Positions 33,686 to 45,705 of a stretch of 64,000 nt of DNA are shown piece by piece. The stretch spans positions 199,081,156 through 199,145,155 of the forward strand of contig CM066037.1 of assembly GCA_033557465.1 (NCBI GenBank), read 5' to 3'. The stretch's first letter is position 1, and each line of letters opens with the position of its first letter. The notes beneath the pieces are model-generated. The model was not told the DNA's origin. It ran no database searches and saw only the letters and a list, made by a program, of their open reading frames with translations. Source of the DNA: Ichthyophis bannanicus. Taxonomy: Eukaryota > Chordata > Amphibia > Gymnophiona > Ichthyophiidae. The position numbers and the translations under genes are program-made.

Positions 33686-34290
33686 GAGGGTCATTCCGAG
33701 GCACGAATAGTTGGGACATCCATCCCTGCTATTTGGGCCCCCTTACGACCCCAACTAACATTCCCATACTTTTACGGGGAAGTTAGATGGGAGTGGGAAA
33801 GGGGCAGAGAGGGGGCGGCGTTAGGGCGGGCAGTGGGTGGTCGGTGGCCCCGGACAAAGAGGGCTGATTCCAATGTCAGCCCTGTACATCCAGGGCTGGT
33901 GACCTAAATGGAGAACTTATTCCGTCTCTGAGGTGGCATACATTCCCCTAGTTGGATGGATCAGAGGCAATGGTATATGTAAAAGAGGTGTCAAGGGGCA
34001 GAGGAAATTCCCCACAGCCTGACCCTGGCCTTAGGAGGCCAAATTTGGGGTCGGGCTGCGGGAAATGCACTTTTTGATCTGGCAGCAGGGGATCGCGACT
34101 TTTGAATGGAGCCGTGGTGCCATGGCAACTGGATGCCATGGTGCCGTAGCGCCATTCAAAAGCCTTGAGTTATCCGAGCATGGCCTGTACATGCAGGCCG
34201 ACCTGAATTGGGGTCCCAGCCTGCACATACAGGCCTGGACACGATTCTGATCCCGCGGGCTAGACGTGTCCAGGTCTGAATCAGCCCCTA
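33686..34290 (+). mobile_element. MITE-like repeat, family X, copy 3
   Basis: It starts GAGGGTCATTCCGAGGCAC. The core hairpin is TTTTGAATGGAGCCGTGGTG with its inverse GCGCCATTCAAAAGCC. It ends near TCTGAATCAGCCCC. No coding frame. Confidence 0.55.
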
Positions 34291-34526
34291 TCTGCAAAAT
34301 CAATCCTAGAATCTTGTCTCCTTTTCCATATTCATTAAACCAACACATCACATTATTAGACCACTCTCATCAGTTTACTGTCTATTAAAAAGAAAATTCT
34401 ATCACTAATATCATATCTCACTTCACGCAATACCTTCTAATCACTTGTTCATACTATCAACTACATCCTTGTACCAACTAATATACATGCATTGACCATT
34501 ATAACATACTAATCCTTATAGACTAA

Positions 34527-34627
34527 AGGGTATGTTTACTAAACGGCGGTAGCAGACTCCATGCGATATTGGAGCCACGACTCCGAAATCACATGAGTCC
34601 GCTACTGCCGTTTAGTAAACATACCCC
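34527..34627. mobile_element. 101-bp MITE with the same termini as copies A-C
   Basis: Its terminal inverted repeats start GGGTATGTTTACTAAACGGC. An exact TAA duplication flanks it at 34524-34526 and 34628-34630. Almost the whole element is a palindrome. The TAA duplication is the PIF/Harbinger signature and supports that assignment for the long elements. Confidence 0.8.
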
Positions 34628-34967
34628 TAAGGCTTAAAACGTACTATTTTTAAGGATGACCAAACAGAAACAAAAATCAGCATGCACAGAAATCACAGCG
34701 TTACATTTATCTGTTTTTTTTTATTCATATTGAAATCAGAAAGCTATCAAAACAAAATGTACCTCTCTAGAAACCAAAATGCACAACTTAAAACAGAAGA
34801 ACAATTGAAATTAGTTTACCTAAGACCCAAGAGTGAAACAAAACAAGAAAAATCTGTCTTTACACATTATCGACTAACAAAGATAACACAGACATTTCAA
34901 ATATCAACTTACAAATTTGATGAAATACAGCTCTGACTTACTAAGGAAGAAAATCAGCATATGAGAA

Positions 34968-36513
34968 CACTGGTCAACAAATTTTTACAAAAGTCATGTT
35001 ACTGAAATAAAAATAGTCATTTCTTATCAATTTTTATATGCTGAACTCGAATATGACAGTGAAATTGCAAAGTTGACTCTAGTTTTTTTGTAATCTACAA
35101 GAATTAATGTTTACATCACAAAATGCATGTCAATAGTAAATATATAATAGGCCTTCGGTTAATACCTGTAAAAAAACAAGTCATAGACTACTTCTTAGAT
35201 TTTTTTGCTTGTCTCTTGTACAGCTGTTCGGGAGCTTCTCTGGGGAGTGTCCAGCAGTAGTCAGCCAACATTGTAGTGGACCATTTTCCCTGGTATCTTT
35301 GCTCCATCATTGCGATATCCTGATGAAAACGTTCACCCTGTTCATCACTAACCATACCACAGTTGTCAGGAAAGAAATCGAGATGGGAATCAAGGAAATG
35401 GATCTTTAGAGACATATTGCAGCCAAGTTTCTGATAATGTATCAGCATGTCTTCTACTAGTTCCTTGTAGTTTTCTGCCCTAACATTCCCGAGAAAGTTT
35501 GTTGACACTAGGTGAAAAGCATTCCATGCTTGTTTCGCATCACCCTGCAGTAAGTTATTGAACCGGTCAACTTTGAAGAGCTCTCAAATCTGAGCACACA
35601 CAAAATCTCCCTCTTTAATCTTTGCTTCGCTGAGTCGAGGGAATTTTTCATGCAGGTATCGCAAAGCTAGTGAAGTGCGGTCCATGGCTTTCATGAAGTT
35701 TTTCATCAAACCTAGTTTGATGTGAAGGGGTGGTAGCAGGATTTTGTAAACCTCAACCAGAGCTGGGTGCTGGATATTCTTCTCTCCAACTGTTACATTC
35801 TGTCTGCGATTCCATTCCTTCCGCAAGTAGTGCCAATCCCTTGCTCGGCTATCCCATTCACATAAGAAACACATGTATTTTATATATCCCTGCTGCAGTC
35901 CCATTAAAAGGGTAACTACCTTCAAGTTACCACAGAGATGCCAGCTGTACTTGTTATAGTTAATAGAAGTCAGTAGATGCTTTAAGTTATTGTATGTCTC
36001 TTTCATGTGGACGGCATGCGCTACTGGAATAGATGGAAGATGGTTTCCATTGTTCAAAAGCACAGCCTTCAGACTCAGTTTCGAAGAGTCTAAAAATAGT
36101 CTCCAGTCTTGTGGGTCAAGAGTGATTTTTAAGGCATTCATGAGGCTTTCAATATCGGAACAGAATACCAGATTACTTTCCTTTCCACTGCTGACGTCAG
36201 ATGGCTGCAGCAGCCGTCTGGCAGTAGTACAGTATTGCATTGCATCAGAAAATAATGCAATCAACTCTGGATGATGTGTGCATGCTGGTGTTATGCAATG
36301 TGATGCAATATTATATCATTCAAGGCTTATTTGGGATGTTGTTGATGTCCTACTGGATAAATTTACACGGTGAAACGTCAAAAATGAACTACATGCAATA
36401 TCTTTAAAACGAGAGCCAATAATTTTTTTTAATGTTATATTCGTGTTCAGCTCACCAAGATACTACAGATTAGGGCCTTTTAAAGTCAGTAACAATTTCA
36501 ATGTTAACCAGTG
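34968..36513 (-). mobile_element. Small TIR DNA transposon with CACTGGT ends and 3-bp target duplication
   Basis: The left end reads CACTGGTCAACA and the right end, inverted, CACTGGTTAACA. GAA flanks both sides (34965-34967 and 36514-36516). A second inverted pair lies inside: GCTGAACTCGAATATGAC near 35038 and, inverted, GCTGAACACGAATATAAC near 36440. The only gene is the broken frame on the minus strand. CACT-type ends with 3-bp duplications suggest the CMC/EnSpm group; this is tentative. Confidence 0.65.
35188..36264 (-). pseudogene. Conserved transposon-associated protein of unknown function, one internal stop
   Basis: One reading phase of about 359 codons is broken only by a TGA at 35584-35586. 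A CGA (Arg) codon mutated at a CpG would explain it. Visible blocks are KITLDPQDWRLFLDSSKLSL, LKVVTLLMGLQQGY, a CFLCEWDSRARDWHY Cys-x-x-Cys region, PPLHIKLGLMKNF and, after the stop, DSHLDFFPDNCG and EQGERFHQDIAMMEQRYQG. From memory these resemble a protein family common in arthropod, hydrozoan and fish genomes, usually annotated as uncharacterised. It fills the CACTGGT element and may be its transposase or an accessory protein. No ATG opens the phase at 36264, which continues upstream, so a 5' exon may be missing. Confidence 0.65.
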
Positions 36514-37178
36514 GAACACAACTAATTATCAAGTTTCAGCCAGGCTTTTTAAATCTTTTACAACTAGAAAACATTATCCCTTTAAAACATGACGTCATTA
36601 TACACTTTTTTTCTAATACATTTTTACCTATTCCATTGCCTCACATCATGTAAGACGATACACTCAGGTCTAGTGGGCAGCCACCCTTAAACACTGACTG
36701 CTATTTTATATTTCAAACATCAAAGCCTCTCTGAAAAAGTCCCTTTCTAGGGACATAACAATGCTTCATTGCCACTAGTCAATGAATGCTATCATGCTCC
36801 AGGATTTTGTAATATTTACTTACAATCCTCTGTACTCTCTGCTTTGCTTTGAATGAAGAAAAAGAAAGATCCGTGGACGGCACTAAACTGAAGGAAAGAC
36901 ATCTCTTTACCCGTGGCTTACTTCTCACTGGGCTACCAAATAACTGACTTCGGTTCTTGACTTTAATCAAAACAACTAAATAAGCACACAAACACAGAGA
37001 GTTATATAAAACACAGTACTCTTAAAGCCTTAAGGGGAGGGGGCCCACAGTCCTGCAAGCTTGAGCAGTTCCTGTAAATCCCCTTCCTCCTGGTTAGGCC
37101 AGAGCACTTCCTTTATTGAGAGAAAAACTGTGTTATCAGCACCAGTTTTCTTTATCTGCACGCTATAAGTGATGATAT
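36514..37178. other. Unclassified flank of provirus with one exon-like stretch
   Basis: On the minus strand 36827-36983 is open and follows a plausible acceptor (TTTGTGTGCTTATTTAG). It is followed by a strong donor, GTAAGTAAAT. It would encode a basic Ser-rich peptide (SPVRSKPRVKRCLSFSLVPS). I do not recognise a family. The rest shows nothing. Confidence 0.25.
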
Positions 37179-37699
37179 TGTAGCAGCAAAGCGCAGACAA
37201 ACCAATGATACCAGGAGTCTGTTCAGAAGGTCCAAATCATTTATTTGTGCACAAGTCTCGAACCAGTCAATTTCAAAATGGCTGAGCAAAGTTTTCAAGC
37301 ATTACAACAACTTTTATAGACTTCTGTTCCATTCTAGGTATAGAAAAACATTTCATTGGTCCCGGTAACCTCCCGTACCTCCCGTACCCCTTCCATTGGT
37401 CCCGGTACTGATAAGTTTATCCAATTATGTCCCTTCAGTGGGCATGACACCTGCATACCCCCCTTCTAGTCCCAATTACAATGGTCAGTTCATCAACTTG
37501 TTTTTCTGTATTTTTCCATCTCTCGGTTCTGCTTACCTAAGCTAATTCAATACTTCTACTGAGTTCTATCTTACAATAGCAGCATATTGGGGGATGTGCA
37601 ATCCTATATGCCTCTCCACAGGCCTCATTTACAGGTCAAGCTAGCCATGCTGGCCTGCTTATGTCAGACACCGTGGATCACAGGCCTGCACCTGCCACA
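37179..37699 (-). repeat. 3' LTR (521 bp)
   Basis: It matches 46459-47111 apart from a 132-base gap after ATCAACTTGTT and one substitution (C here, T there, in the CTTCTACTGAG/CTTCTATTGAG word). On the minus strand it has TATAAAAG at 37311-37318 and AATAAA at 37240-37245. The gap joins at a short TGTT microhomology, so it is probably a deletion in this LTR. Confidence 0.93.
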
Positions 37700-37710
37700 T
37701 TCCCCCTTTG
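37700..37710 (-). promoter_or_regulatory. Polypurine tract
   Basis: The minus strand reads AAAGGGGGAA immediately before the TGTGGCAG start of the 3' LTR. This is the expected plus-strand DNA primer site. Confidence 0.85.
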
Positions 37711-37766
37711 ATTAATCTCACCCTATTACTTAATAAGGTGTGAGAGTTAAATCACCTTTAGAAGAA

Positions 37767-39852
37767 TCACATCATGATTGAAGGATTTCGACTAGGACTA
37801 GCTTTGTATAAAGCCATTATTTTAGTTGCGGTCTTCCGCTCTACTGTACTATCAATAGTGTTATGAATGGAACGCATACAACATGGGATTAAACATGGTA
37901 ATAAAAAGATAACAGCAACAAGGATTAGTACTAGAACAATGAAAGTCTTAAATCCTCCCACCCATGAAAAGAGGTTAGCAAACCAGTTAGGAAATTTCAA
38001 TGAGTGCCAAGTCTGTACTGGCACATAAGCATGTCTTTGCATATCTTTAGCAATTTCTTCAACTACTTGACCTTTATCATCTATTTTCAAACAGCAATTA
38101 GTTAAATTCAGTTTACCACATACTCCTCCTTCAGCTGCTAACAAATAATCAAGTGCTAAGCGGTTCTGATATATAGCAGTGCGCATCTGAGTACTTTGTC
38201 TAGCTAAGAGCGTAAGAGCATGACTAGTTTCATTGGTTATTATTTCAACTACTGCTTGTAAGCGAATAATACGATTAATCATATAAATTGGAGTACGATA
38301 ACCATACATACCATCATCATTCCAAGTGGCAGGTCCATAATACTCAATAATTCTTTCTGGTGGCCAATCATCACCTTGCCACTTCTCCCACTTGCCTATC
38401 TGTAAGGCTTCTCTTTTCTGTCTTAGTGCTCTTTTGTGTCGGTGGGTAGTGTAAACAGGGTATCCTAATTGTTCTCCATGTTCAGTGTTTAAAAGAAAGA
38501 AAGAAAGTAGGTCTGATGGTTCCTAAGACACATGCTCCTCCCCAGTGTGGCGGGAGTTGTGCGTATGCTCGGTTTCCACAGATCCAATATAGGCCAGGTG
38601 GGGCTTGCCAGGCTTGGACTTTGGCAAGGTTAGTCCATGAACCAGCAAGTTCAGGAAATCTGGCTAATGGGTTAGGAGGTTCAGGGTGTTTGATTCCTGA
38701 CCACCATGCTGTCTTTTTGGTCGTGGCATTATAGTACTTCTGGCTAAGACAGACCAGCTGTCCTACCTTCTGGGTGAACTGGGGTCCAGTTCTGGCATAG
38801 CAAAGACGTCCAACGATTGAGTGCGCTAACACCCATTCACTGGTAGTCTTGTGTAATTCAGTCTGATTGTAAGTCATAGAATAATTCAATTCTTGGGCTT
38901 CCCATGGCCATTGATCTCCCATTTGGGTCCCACCACAGAAATAGCAATCTGAGATCTTAAGACTAGATACTACTGCTCCAGCTAATTCTAGGAATAGATT
39001 CTGTGAAGGATGAGGGATCTCAAACTTATTTACTTGCATAGCTTCATAAAAGGTATTATGAATATGATATTTAGATGACTTGTGGGCTTGGGTATTCAAT
39101 CTGATATACACAATGGTCCCTGGATCTATTGCCCCTCCAGCAATACGTAAACCAAACTTGTATCCTTGTTTCCAAGCATAGGGATTGTGTATACGTAAGT
39201 GTAAGGGGTTGCAAGCATCTTTCTGACATTTATCATTTGTGGTTGGCTTGGTTAAAGTAGCCATTCGTTTATCTATTTTCTCATCAGTTACAGCAGTATA
39301 CCAAGTGACATAAAAAACACATTCCCAATACGGGCAATAGTAGTCTGCTGCTGGGGCAGTACTATAGCCTGGTTCCTTTTTACCTGTACACTTTCTCCAT
39401 CCTGTGGCACCTTCTGGACACATGTACTTATGGTCATTTCGATACGCTTTCTCCCATGTACCACAGGTGGAATAACTATCTCTATTAATAGCATTACATG
39501 CATCAAAATTCAAAACAGCAGGTTTAGTAATGTCCTTAAGTGGTGGCGTAGCAGCTAATATAGGTCCATCTGCATCCTTCCATCTTATTTCCATCATGTA
39601 ATAAGATGGATTCTGATGCGGATTATAGCATGCTTTAATTTTGCCATGAGTGCAAACATTTAGTTCAGTGGTGTTATAGATACACCGAGTTACTGTTCCC
39701 TTGCAGGTATAGTAAGAATGATAAAGCAAAGTCTGAGTTACTTTCAGTCCAGTTCAAGTAGAAGTAATGCAGGCAGTGCATGGAGGTAGAGCATAAGTCT
39801 GTTCAAAACCTCCAAAGAAGGCAACCAAGGCAAAGCAAAAGTAAAGATGCAT
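37767..39852 (-). pseudogene. env: env (SU and TM), two lesions
   Basis: This is the envelope glycoprotein gene. The frame opens with an ATG at 39850-39852 and a hydrophobic leader that fits a signal peptide. A TGA at 39754-39756 stops it after about 32 codons. The SU part runs 39729-38482 and ends in a frame change at a CTTT repeat near 38490-38505. Between SU and TM the other phase shows two basic furin-type sites (RHKR, RQKR). TM (38309-37767) has a heptad region, a Cys-x7-Cys-Cys loop ([10 protein letters not shown]), a membrane span near [16 protein letters not shown] and a short tail. SU carries a YWICGNRAY block seen in gamma-type envelopes. I do not see a strongly hydrophobic fusion peptide directly after the cleavage site. 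Confidence 0.88.
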
Positions 39853-40174
39853 GTTGATGTTGATTGGAGTTCTTCTGAATCCTCAGCTTGCTGATCTTGA
39901 TCACGACGGTCTTTTATTCTTCGTCCCGTTTGCTAATGAAGCAATTTAACGGGTGCTGAGTGTTGATTGAAGATCCTCAGGTTGTCCAGTACACATTAAC
40001 CAACTTATTAGCAACTTCAGTTGGCTGGTGAAGTCTGGCTTAGTCAATGTAGTCTCAAAGTAGTGTGCCAAATCACACACAAATTGGGTTCGTTGAAACA
40101 AAGCTGTTGCTGCATGGAAAACAGCAATCCTCTTCGAAAGACTTGGCTACTGCAAAGCACTTGTGATGAAGTGT

Positions 40175-43100
40175 CTAAGCTGCTGGTTGCCGTCTCAGAG
40201 TGACTCGCAAGGGTGCATCAAGATGCTGTTCTGCTGTCCACTGCTCTGGTTCAGGATCAGCGGCGGGCTTGACTCTGCTGTGGTGGATCCAGGCGTCGAT
40301 CTCGGCTACCTTTACTGCAGTTGGGGTAGACAGGATGACGGTGTACGGTCCCTTCCAATGGGGTTCCAACGGTGTCTTCTTCCAATCTTTGATCCACACC
40401 GAGGTACCAGGCTGATAGGGATGCAAGGGTTCCGTCAAGTTGATAGGCAACTGGTCTTGGATCCATGTATGGAGAGTCTGCAGAACAAAACTAAGAGCTA
40501 GGAGTTCTTGTCTGGTTACTTCTGAACCAATTTGGGCTAGACTTCCTTTGACTCCCTGCACTATTGGTGGGGGTTTACCATACAAAACTTCAAAAGGGGA
40601 AAATCCTGTTGATTTTACAGGAGCTGAGCGTATTCTGAGTAAAGCTATTGGGAGCACTTGGGGCCACTTCAAGTGTGTCTCCTGACAAAGCTTGGACATT
40701 TGGGCTTTTAGGGTACGATTCATTCGCTCAACTTTCCCTGAACTCTGGGGTCTGTATGCAGTATGGAGTTTCCACTGTATCTGCAAAGCTTTTGCTAAAC
40801 TGCTGAGTAACTTGGGAGACAAATGAGGGTCCATTGTCTGACCCTATTACTGCTGGAATTCCGAACCTAGGGACAATCTCTCTCATCAAGACTTTGGTAA
40901 CTTCTCGGGCTTTCTCAGTTCTAGTTGGGAAGGCTTCTACCCACCCAGAGAAAGTACAAACTAATACTAATAGGTAATGGTATCCATTGGCTCTTGGCAT
41001 TTCGGTAAAATCAACTTGGAGGTTGTGCATGGGAGTTACACCTCCTGACTGAACTCGGGGTGCCGTTATAAGGCCTTGCTTGGCATTATTTTTGGCACAG
41101 GTTAGACATTGACGTGCTACTGAGGCTGATATGGTTGTCATCAGAGGGATGTAGAAATGTGGTCTGAGTGCTTTTTCCATAGCACTCTTCCCATAGTGGG
41201 TGGCTTCGTGGAAAGCTTTGACAAAAGATGGTCCTAATAGTTCAGGAATTACTATTCGTCCAGGGGGTTGACTGCCCTCTTCTGGTGCCAGCTCAATCCA
41301 TCCATCTTTCAGTACTCCATCTTCTTTGTTACAGTAGTAATCCAATTCTTTGGTGGTATATCGTGGTGTCCATAGATTCAAAGGTACTGGAAACAATGCT
41401 GCTTGCATTGGCATAGCTTGTGGGGCAATCTGTCCTGTCATAGCTGCTTGTCGTGCTGAGGCATCTGCAAATCTATTTCCTCGGGCAACTTCTCCTTTTC
41501 CTGCTTGGTGTCCTCTGCAATGCATGACAGCTACACGTGTTGGGGCCCAAACTGCATCAAGTAACATCAATATCTCGGGACCATATTTGACTGATTTTCC
41601 TCCGGATGTGATGAGTCCTCTTTCTTTATAGAGAGCTCCATGGGCATGCAAGGTAGTGAAGGCATATTTGGAATCTGTATATACATTTAGCACAAGTTTT
41701 TCTCCTAACAGCAATGCTCTGGTGAGTGCTATCAATTCGGCTTTCTGGGCTGATGTGCCTGAGGCTAGAGCTGATGATTCAACTACTTCGTGTTGAGTGA
41801 CGACTGCATATCCGGCACAGCGTCGTCCATCGAGGATGAGACTGCTCCCATCAACGTAATAGATCTGGTCAGGATTGTCTATGGGCACATCTGTCAAGTC
41901 GGGTCGACTGGAGAACACAGTTTCCATGACTTCGATACAGTCATGTTCTGGGAGTTCTTCACTGATGGGTATCAAGGTGGCTGGGTTCAAGGTATGACTC
42001 ACTTCCAGTTGTATCTGTGGGTTTTCACATAACATGCTCTGGTACTTCAACATTCGGGAATTGGTGAGCCAATAATTTGCTTTCTGTTCCATGAGAGCAA
42101 GTACTGCATGTGGCACAGTGACTCGTATGTTCTGTCCTAGTGTGAGTTTGTCTGCTTCACTCACTAGTAGCGCTGTAGCTGCAACGGCTCTCAGGCATGG
42201 TGGCCATCCTTTGGCCACAGGGTCCAATTGTTTCGATAGGTATGCTACAGGTCGCTCCCAATTTCCCAATTTCTGAGTCAACATGCCTAAGGCATTTCCC
42301 TGTGCTTCATGTACAAACAAGTGGAAAGGCTTGTGGACATCTGGTAGTCCAAGTGCTGGTGATGACATCAATTCTTCCTTTAATTTCTGGAAGGCTGTAT
42401 CCTGCTCAAGTCCCCACTCCAGTGGTGACTTCTCTTCTCCTTTTGTGGCTTCATACAGTGGTTTGGCAATTTGAGCAAAGTTGGGTATCCAGATTCGGCA
42501 ATATCCTGCCGCTCCCAGAAAGGCTCTGACTTGCTTTCTGGTTGTTGGAGTTGGAATTCTGCATACTGCTTCTTTTCTTTCTCTGCCTAATCTTCTGCTT
42601 CCTTGGGTAATACGAAAACCCAAGTATTTCACTTCTTTTTGGCATAGCTGTGCTTTGGCTCTGGAAACTTTGTATCCAGCTTCATCTAGTAACTGCAAGA
42701 GATCTTTGGTGGCTAGTATGCATTCACTTTCTGATATGGCAGCTATCAACAGATCATCCACGTATTGGAGAAGCACTCTCTTCCCCGGGGCTACTGGATA
42801 GCTTGAAAGGTCTTGATTCAGTGCAGCACTAAAGATGGTAGGCGAATTCTTGAATCCTTGGGGTAATCTTGTCCAGGTGAGTTGGCCCCCTCTTCCAGAG
42901 ATGGGGTCCTGCCATTCGAATGCAAACAATATTTGGCTTACAGGGGCTAATCTTATGCAAAAGAATGCATCTTTCAAATCCAGTACAGTGAAATGGGTAG
43001 CTTCAGCAGGTATCAGTCCTAGAAGAGTGTAAGGATTGGGTACAACTGGATGTATAGTTTCAACTGCATCATTTACTCTTCTTAAGTCTTGTACTGGGCG

Positions 43101-43817
43101 ATAATCCTCCGTCCCAGGTTTCTTTACTGGCAAAAGTGGAGTGTTCCATGGGGATTGACATACTTTCAGTAGGCCATACTCGAGCAATCTTTGTAGGTAG
43201 CGATGAATGCCTTCAACTGCAGCTCTTGGGAGAGGGTACTGTTTGACGTGCACTGGTGTAGCACTAGGCTTGAGGGTTACCATCACTGGAGTTATATGCT
43301 TGGCTAGGCCTGGGGGACTGCCTTCTGCCCATACTCCAGGTGGTGCATCGATGTTCTTTAAAGTTTGTTCAAAATAGGTGTCTTGGATGGAGTCATCAAC
43401 GTAATACCTCCATTCTTCTTCTCGGGGCACTGTCAGCAGCATTACTCCTGCTGGTTTGGCTTGGGAGTTTACTGTCATTTGCATTTCTCCTTGTTCAGAG
43501 AAGGATATTTGTGCTTGAAGCTTGGCTAACATATCTTGTCCCAGTAATGGCACTGGACATTCGGGCATGTAAAGGAATTGATGAGTTATTTGCTGTCCTC
43601 CTAGACTGCATATACGATTCTGAAGAAAAGACTTTGTGGCTTTGGCACCAGTTGCTCCTATAATGGTGACTGCTTTTGTAGAGAATGGGGCTATCTTTTT
43701 GTCTATTACTGAATGTTGTGCTCCAGTATCAACCATAAAGTCCATAATTTGGTCTCCTATTTGTATTCCGACCATAGGCTCCTGGAGACCTAAAGCAAAC
43801 TGGGAGCCCGGTCTGTC
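40175..43817 (-). pseudogene. pol: pro-pol (protease, RT, RNase H, integrase), one frameshift
   Basis: The phase continues from gag after the UAG at 43818-43820. Protease has the catalytic VDTGAQHSVID near 43725. RT has LPQGFKNSPTIF and the YVDD box at 42753-42764. RNase H starts YYVDGSSLILDGRRC and ends near RFADASARQAA. Integrase shows HHCC residues (HEATHYGK ... CLTCAKNN), the core Asp residues in LQVDFTEM and GSDNGPSF, and the Glu in GKVERMN, which lies beyond a frame change at an AAAA run near 40790. The total, about 1,214 codons, matches gammaretroviral pol. Apart from the single-base shift all motifs are intact. Confidence 0.92.
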
Positions 43818-43820
43818 CTA
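43818..43820 (-). promoter_or_regulatory. Probable gag-pol readthrough UAG
   Basis: NC and protease are in the same phase, separated only by this UAG (GAT TAG GAC AGA on the minus strand). Gammaretroviruses make Gag-Pol by stop readthrough at this position. I did not establish a downstream pseudoknot. Confidence 0.75.
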
Positions 43821-45705
43821 ATCCACGTCATTTTCATCATGGGTCGTTGTGGCCAATGCTTGAATGGCACCTCCTCCTCTTTCTCGCTGGAATTGTTCTC
43901 GATTGGCTCCTCCTCGATTTCGGGGATAGCCTCGTCTTTCTTCTCGCCACTGATGATCGTTGTCGTCATCTTGCTGGGCGTCTACAAGTTGCGGGCACGT
44001 ATCTCTCCAATGTCCTTCCTCTCTGCAGTAGGCGCATTGGTTCACGCCTAGCCTCTGGGTCTGGCCTCCGCCTTGACCCCGCCCTCTTCCTCTGCTCCTT
44101 CGACTAGGGACACCTCCCCTTTTCTGTTCAACTATGGCCGCAGCCAAAAAAATCAGCTTTCTTCTTCATCTTTCTATCACATTCTCTCTGTCTTTCATTA
44201 TCACGATTCACATACACTTTATGAGCGACTTCCAATAACTGTGTTGCATTCATGCCCGCAAACCCTTCTAATTTCTGTAATTTACGTCTAATGTCTGGTT
44301 GAGACTGGTTTACAAAAGCAGAATTCACCATACATAAACTTCCTGGTGCCTCGGGATCATAGGGAGTATACATTCTGTATGCTTCAGTTAATCTTTCATG
44401 AAAATCTGCTGGGCTCTCATCTATCCCTTGGATAACTCCTGCAACTTTGTAAAGGTTCATAGCTTTTTGGCCCCCCCTTTTCAGGCCTTGTAAAAAGCCT
44501 TGGCGAAAACGGGCTAGGGCTGTGGTTCCTTCTTCTGTATTTGGATCCCAATGGGGGTCCTCATTCGGGAATTCTCTCTGGGCTGCTTCCCGACGGTCTA
44601 TAATATTCTGCCCTGGTCCCGGAGCTACGGGGTTTTCTGCCATCCATTCAATAGCTGCTTTTCTAATTCGTGCTCGCTCTTCTGTCGTGAATAGGGTAGT
44701 CAGGAGCTGGCGACAATCTGGCCAAGTGGGTTGGTGAGTTTCCATAATAGTAGTTACTAATTCTGTCAGCTCCTGGGGCTTACTAGTATAGGAGGCATAA
44801 TGCGACCTCCAATTTAATAGATCAGTTGTAGAGAAAGGGATATACACATAAGTTAGGGGTCCCGCTACCACCTCATCATTATCATTCTTTACGGGCACTC
44901 CCGGGACTTGCCGTAAGGGAAACATTTTGGCCGCTGTAGGTGTCTTTTGGGATCTAAGGGTTATTGTTGTAATTGTCTTTGAAGGGGTCACTTTCTTTTT
45001 CCCAACAGGTTTCACTTTGGGTATATCTTTTACTGGCGTGCTAGTGCTAGCAATCGCTTGTACACTGTCCTCCTCGCCTGGGGCATTCTCTATTTCTTCC
45101 GCTTCTATCTCCGTTTCTGACTCGCTTTTTATGGCATCCTCTTCTCTTTCAGCTAATTCTGCCTCTTCCTCTCCTCCTGGAGGTGGATCAGGGGTTGGGT
45201 CCCTCTCCGGCCGTCGCTGGGGTTCTGGGGCAGGACGCCGGGCTACTCTTATTGGACCTGGGGTTCGGGGCTGCCTGAGAATTATTTCTGGGGAATCAGG
45301 ATCTACCAGGATGGGCTTCTTTCTGGCTTTCTTATCCTGCTCTTTCATTTTAGGCTGTTCCGTTTTCTGTCTAGAATCTGTTTTCGCTAACATTATTCTG
45401 CACTGTTCCTCATAACAGCGCTGCGCCCAGGGGGGCGGATCTTCACAAATACTTAACCAGGAATCTATATAGGGGTACTGATCGGGGTGCGCTATCCGCA
45501 CTCTACGGTGTATTGACTGAATAATCTCTACATTGAACGTTCCCTCTCGGGGCCAGATGGGGTCTAGATCGGGCCACTCCCTAGTACACAAAATCTGCAA
45601 ACGGGCTGCTGTCATTTTAATACCATAATCTCCTGAATATCCCTCTTTAAAATGTGCGATCATACATTCTAATGGAGTGTTTCTAGTAGACCCCGCCCCT
45701 CCCAT
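43818..45705 (-). pseudogene. gag: gag (MA, CA, NC), one frameshift
   Basis: The start at 45705 opens MGGAGST, with a glycine at position 2 suitable for myristoylation. MA carries WPREGTFN and HPDQYPYI with the PPPW word. An acidic, Pro-rich linker precedes CA, which carries YIPFSTTDLLNWR, HQPTWPDC and YRMYTPYDPEAPGS, collinear with gammaretroviral p30. The phase closes at 44128, directly after a run of seven T at about 44142-44148. NC continues in the other phase with one CCHC knuckle (CAYCREEGHWRDTC) to the UAG at 43818-43820. The single-base run difference may be mutation or assembly error. Confidence 0.9.

Noticed and set aside
44522..45415. Plus-strand frames across the provirus gag
   Set aside because: They are shadows of the minus-strand gag, whose domains are unmistakable.
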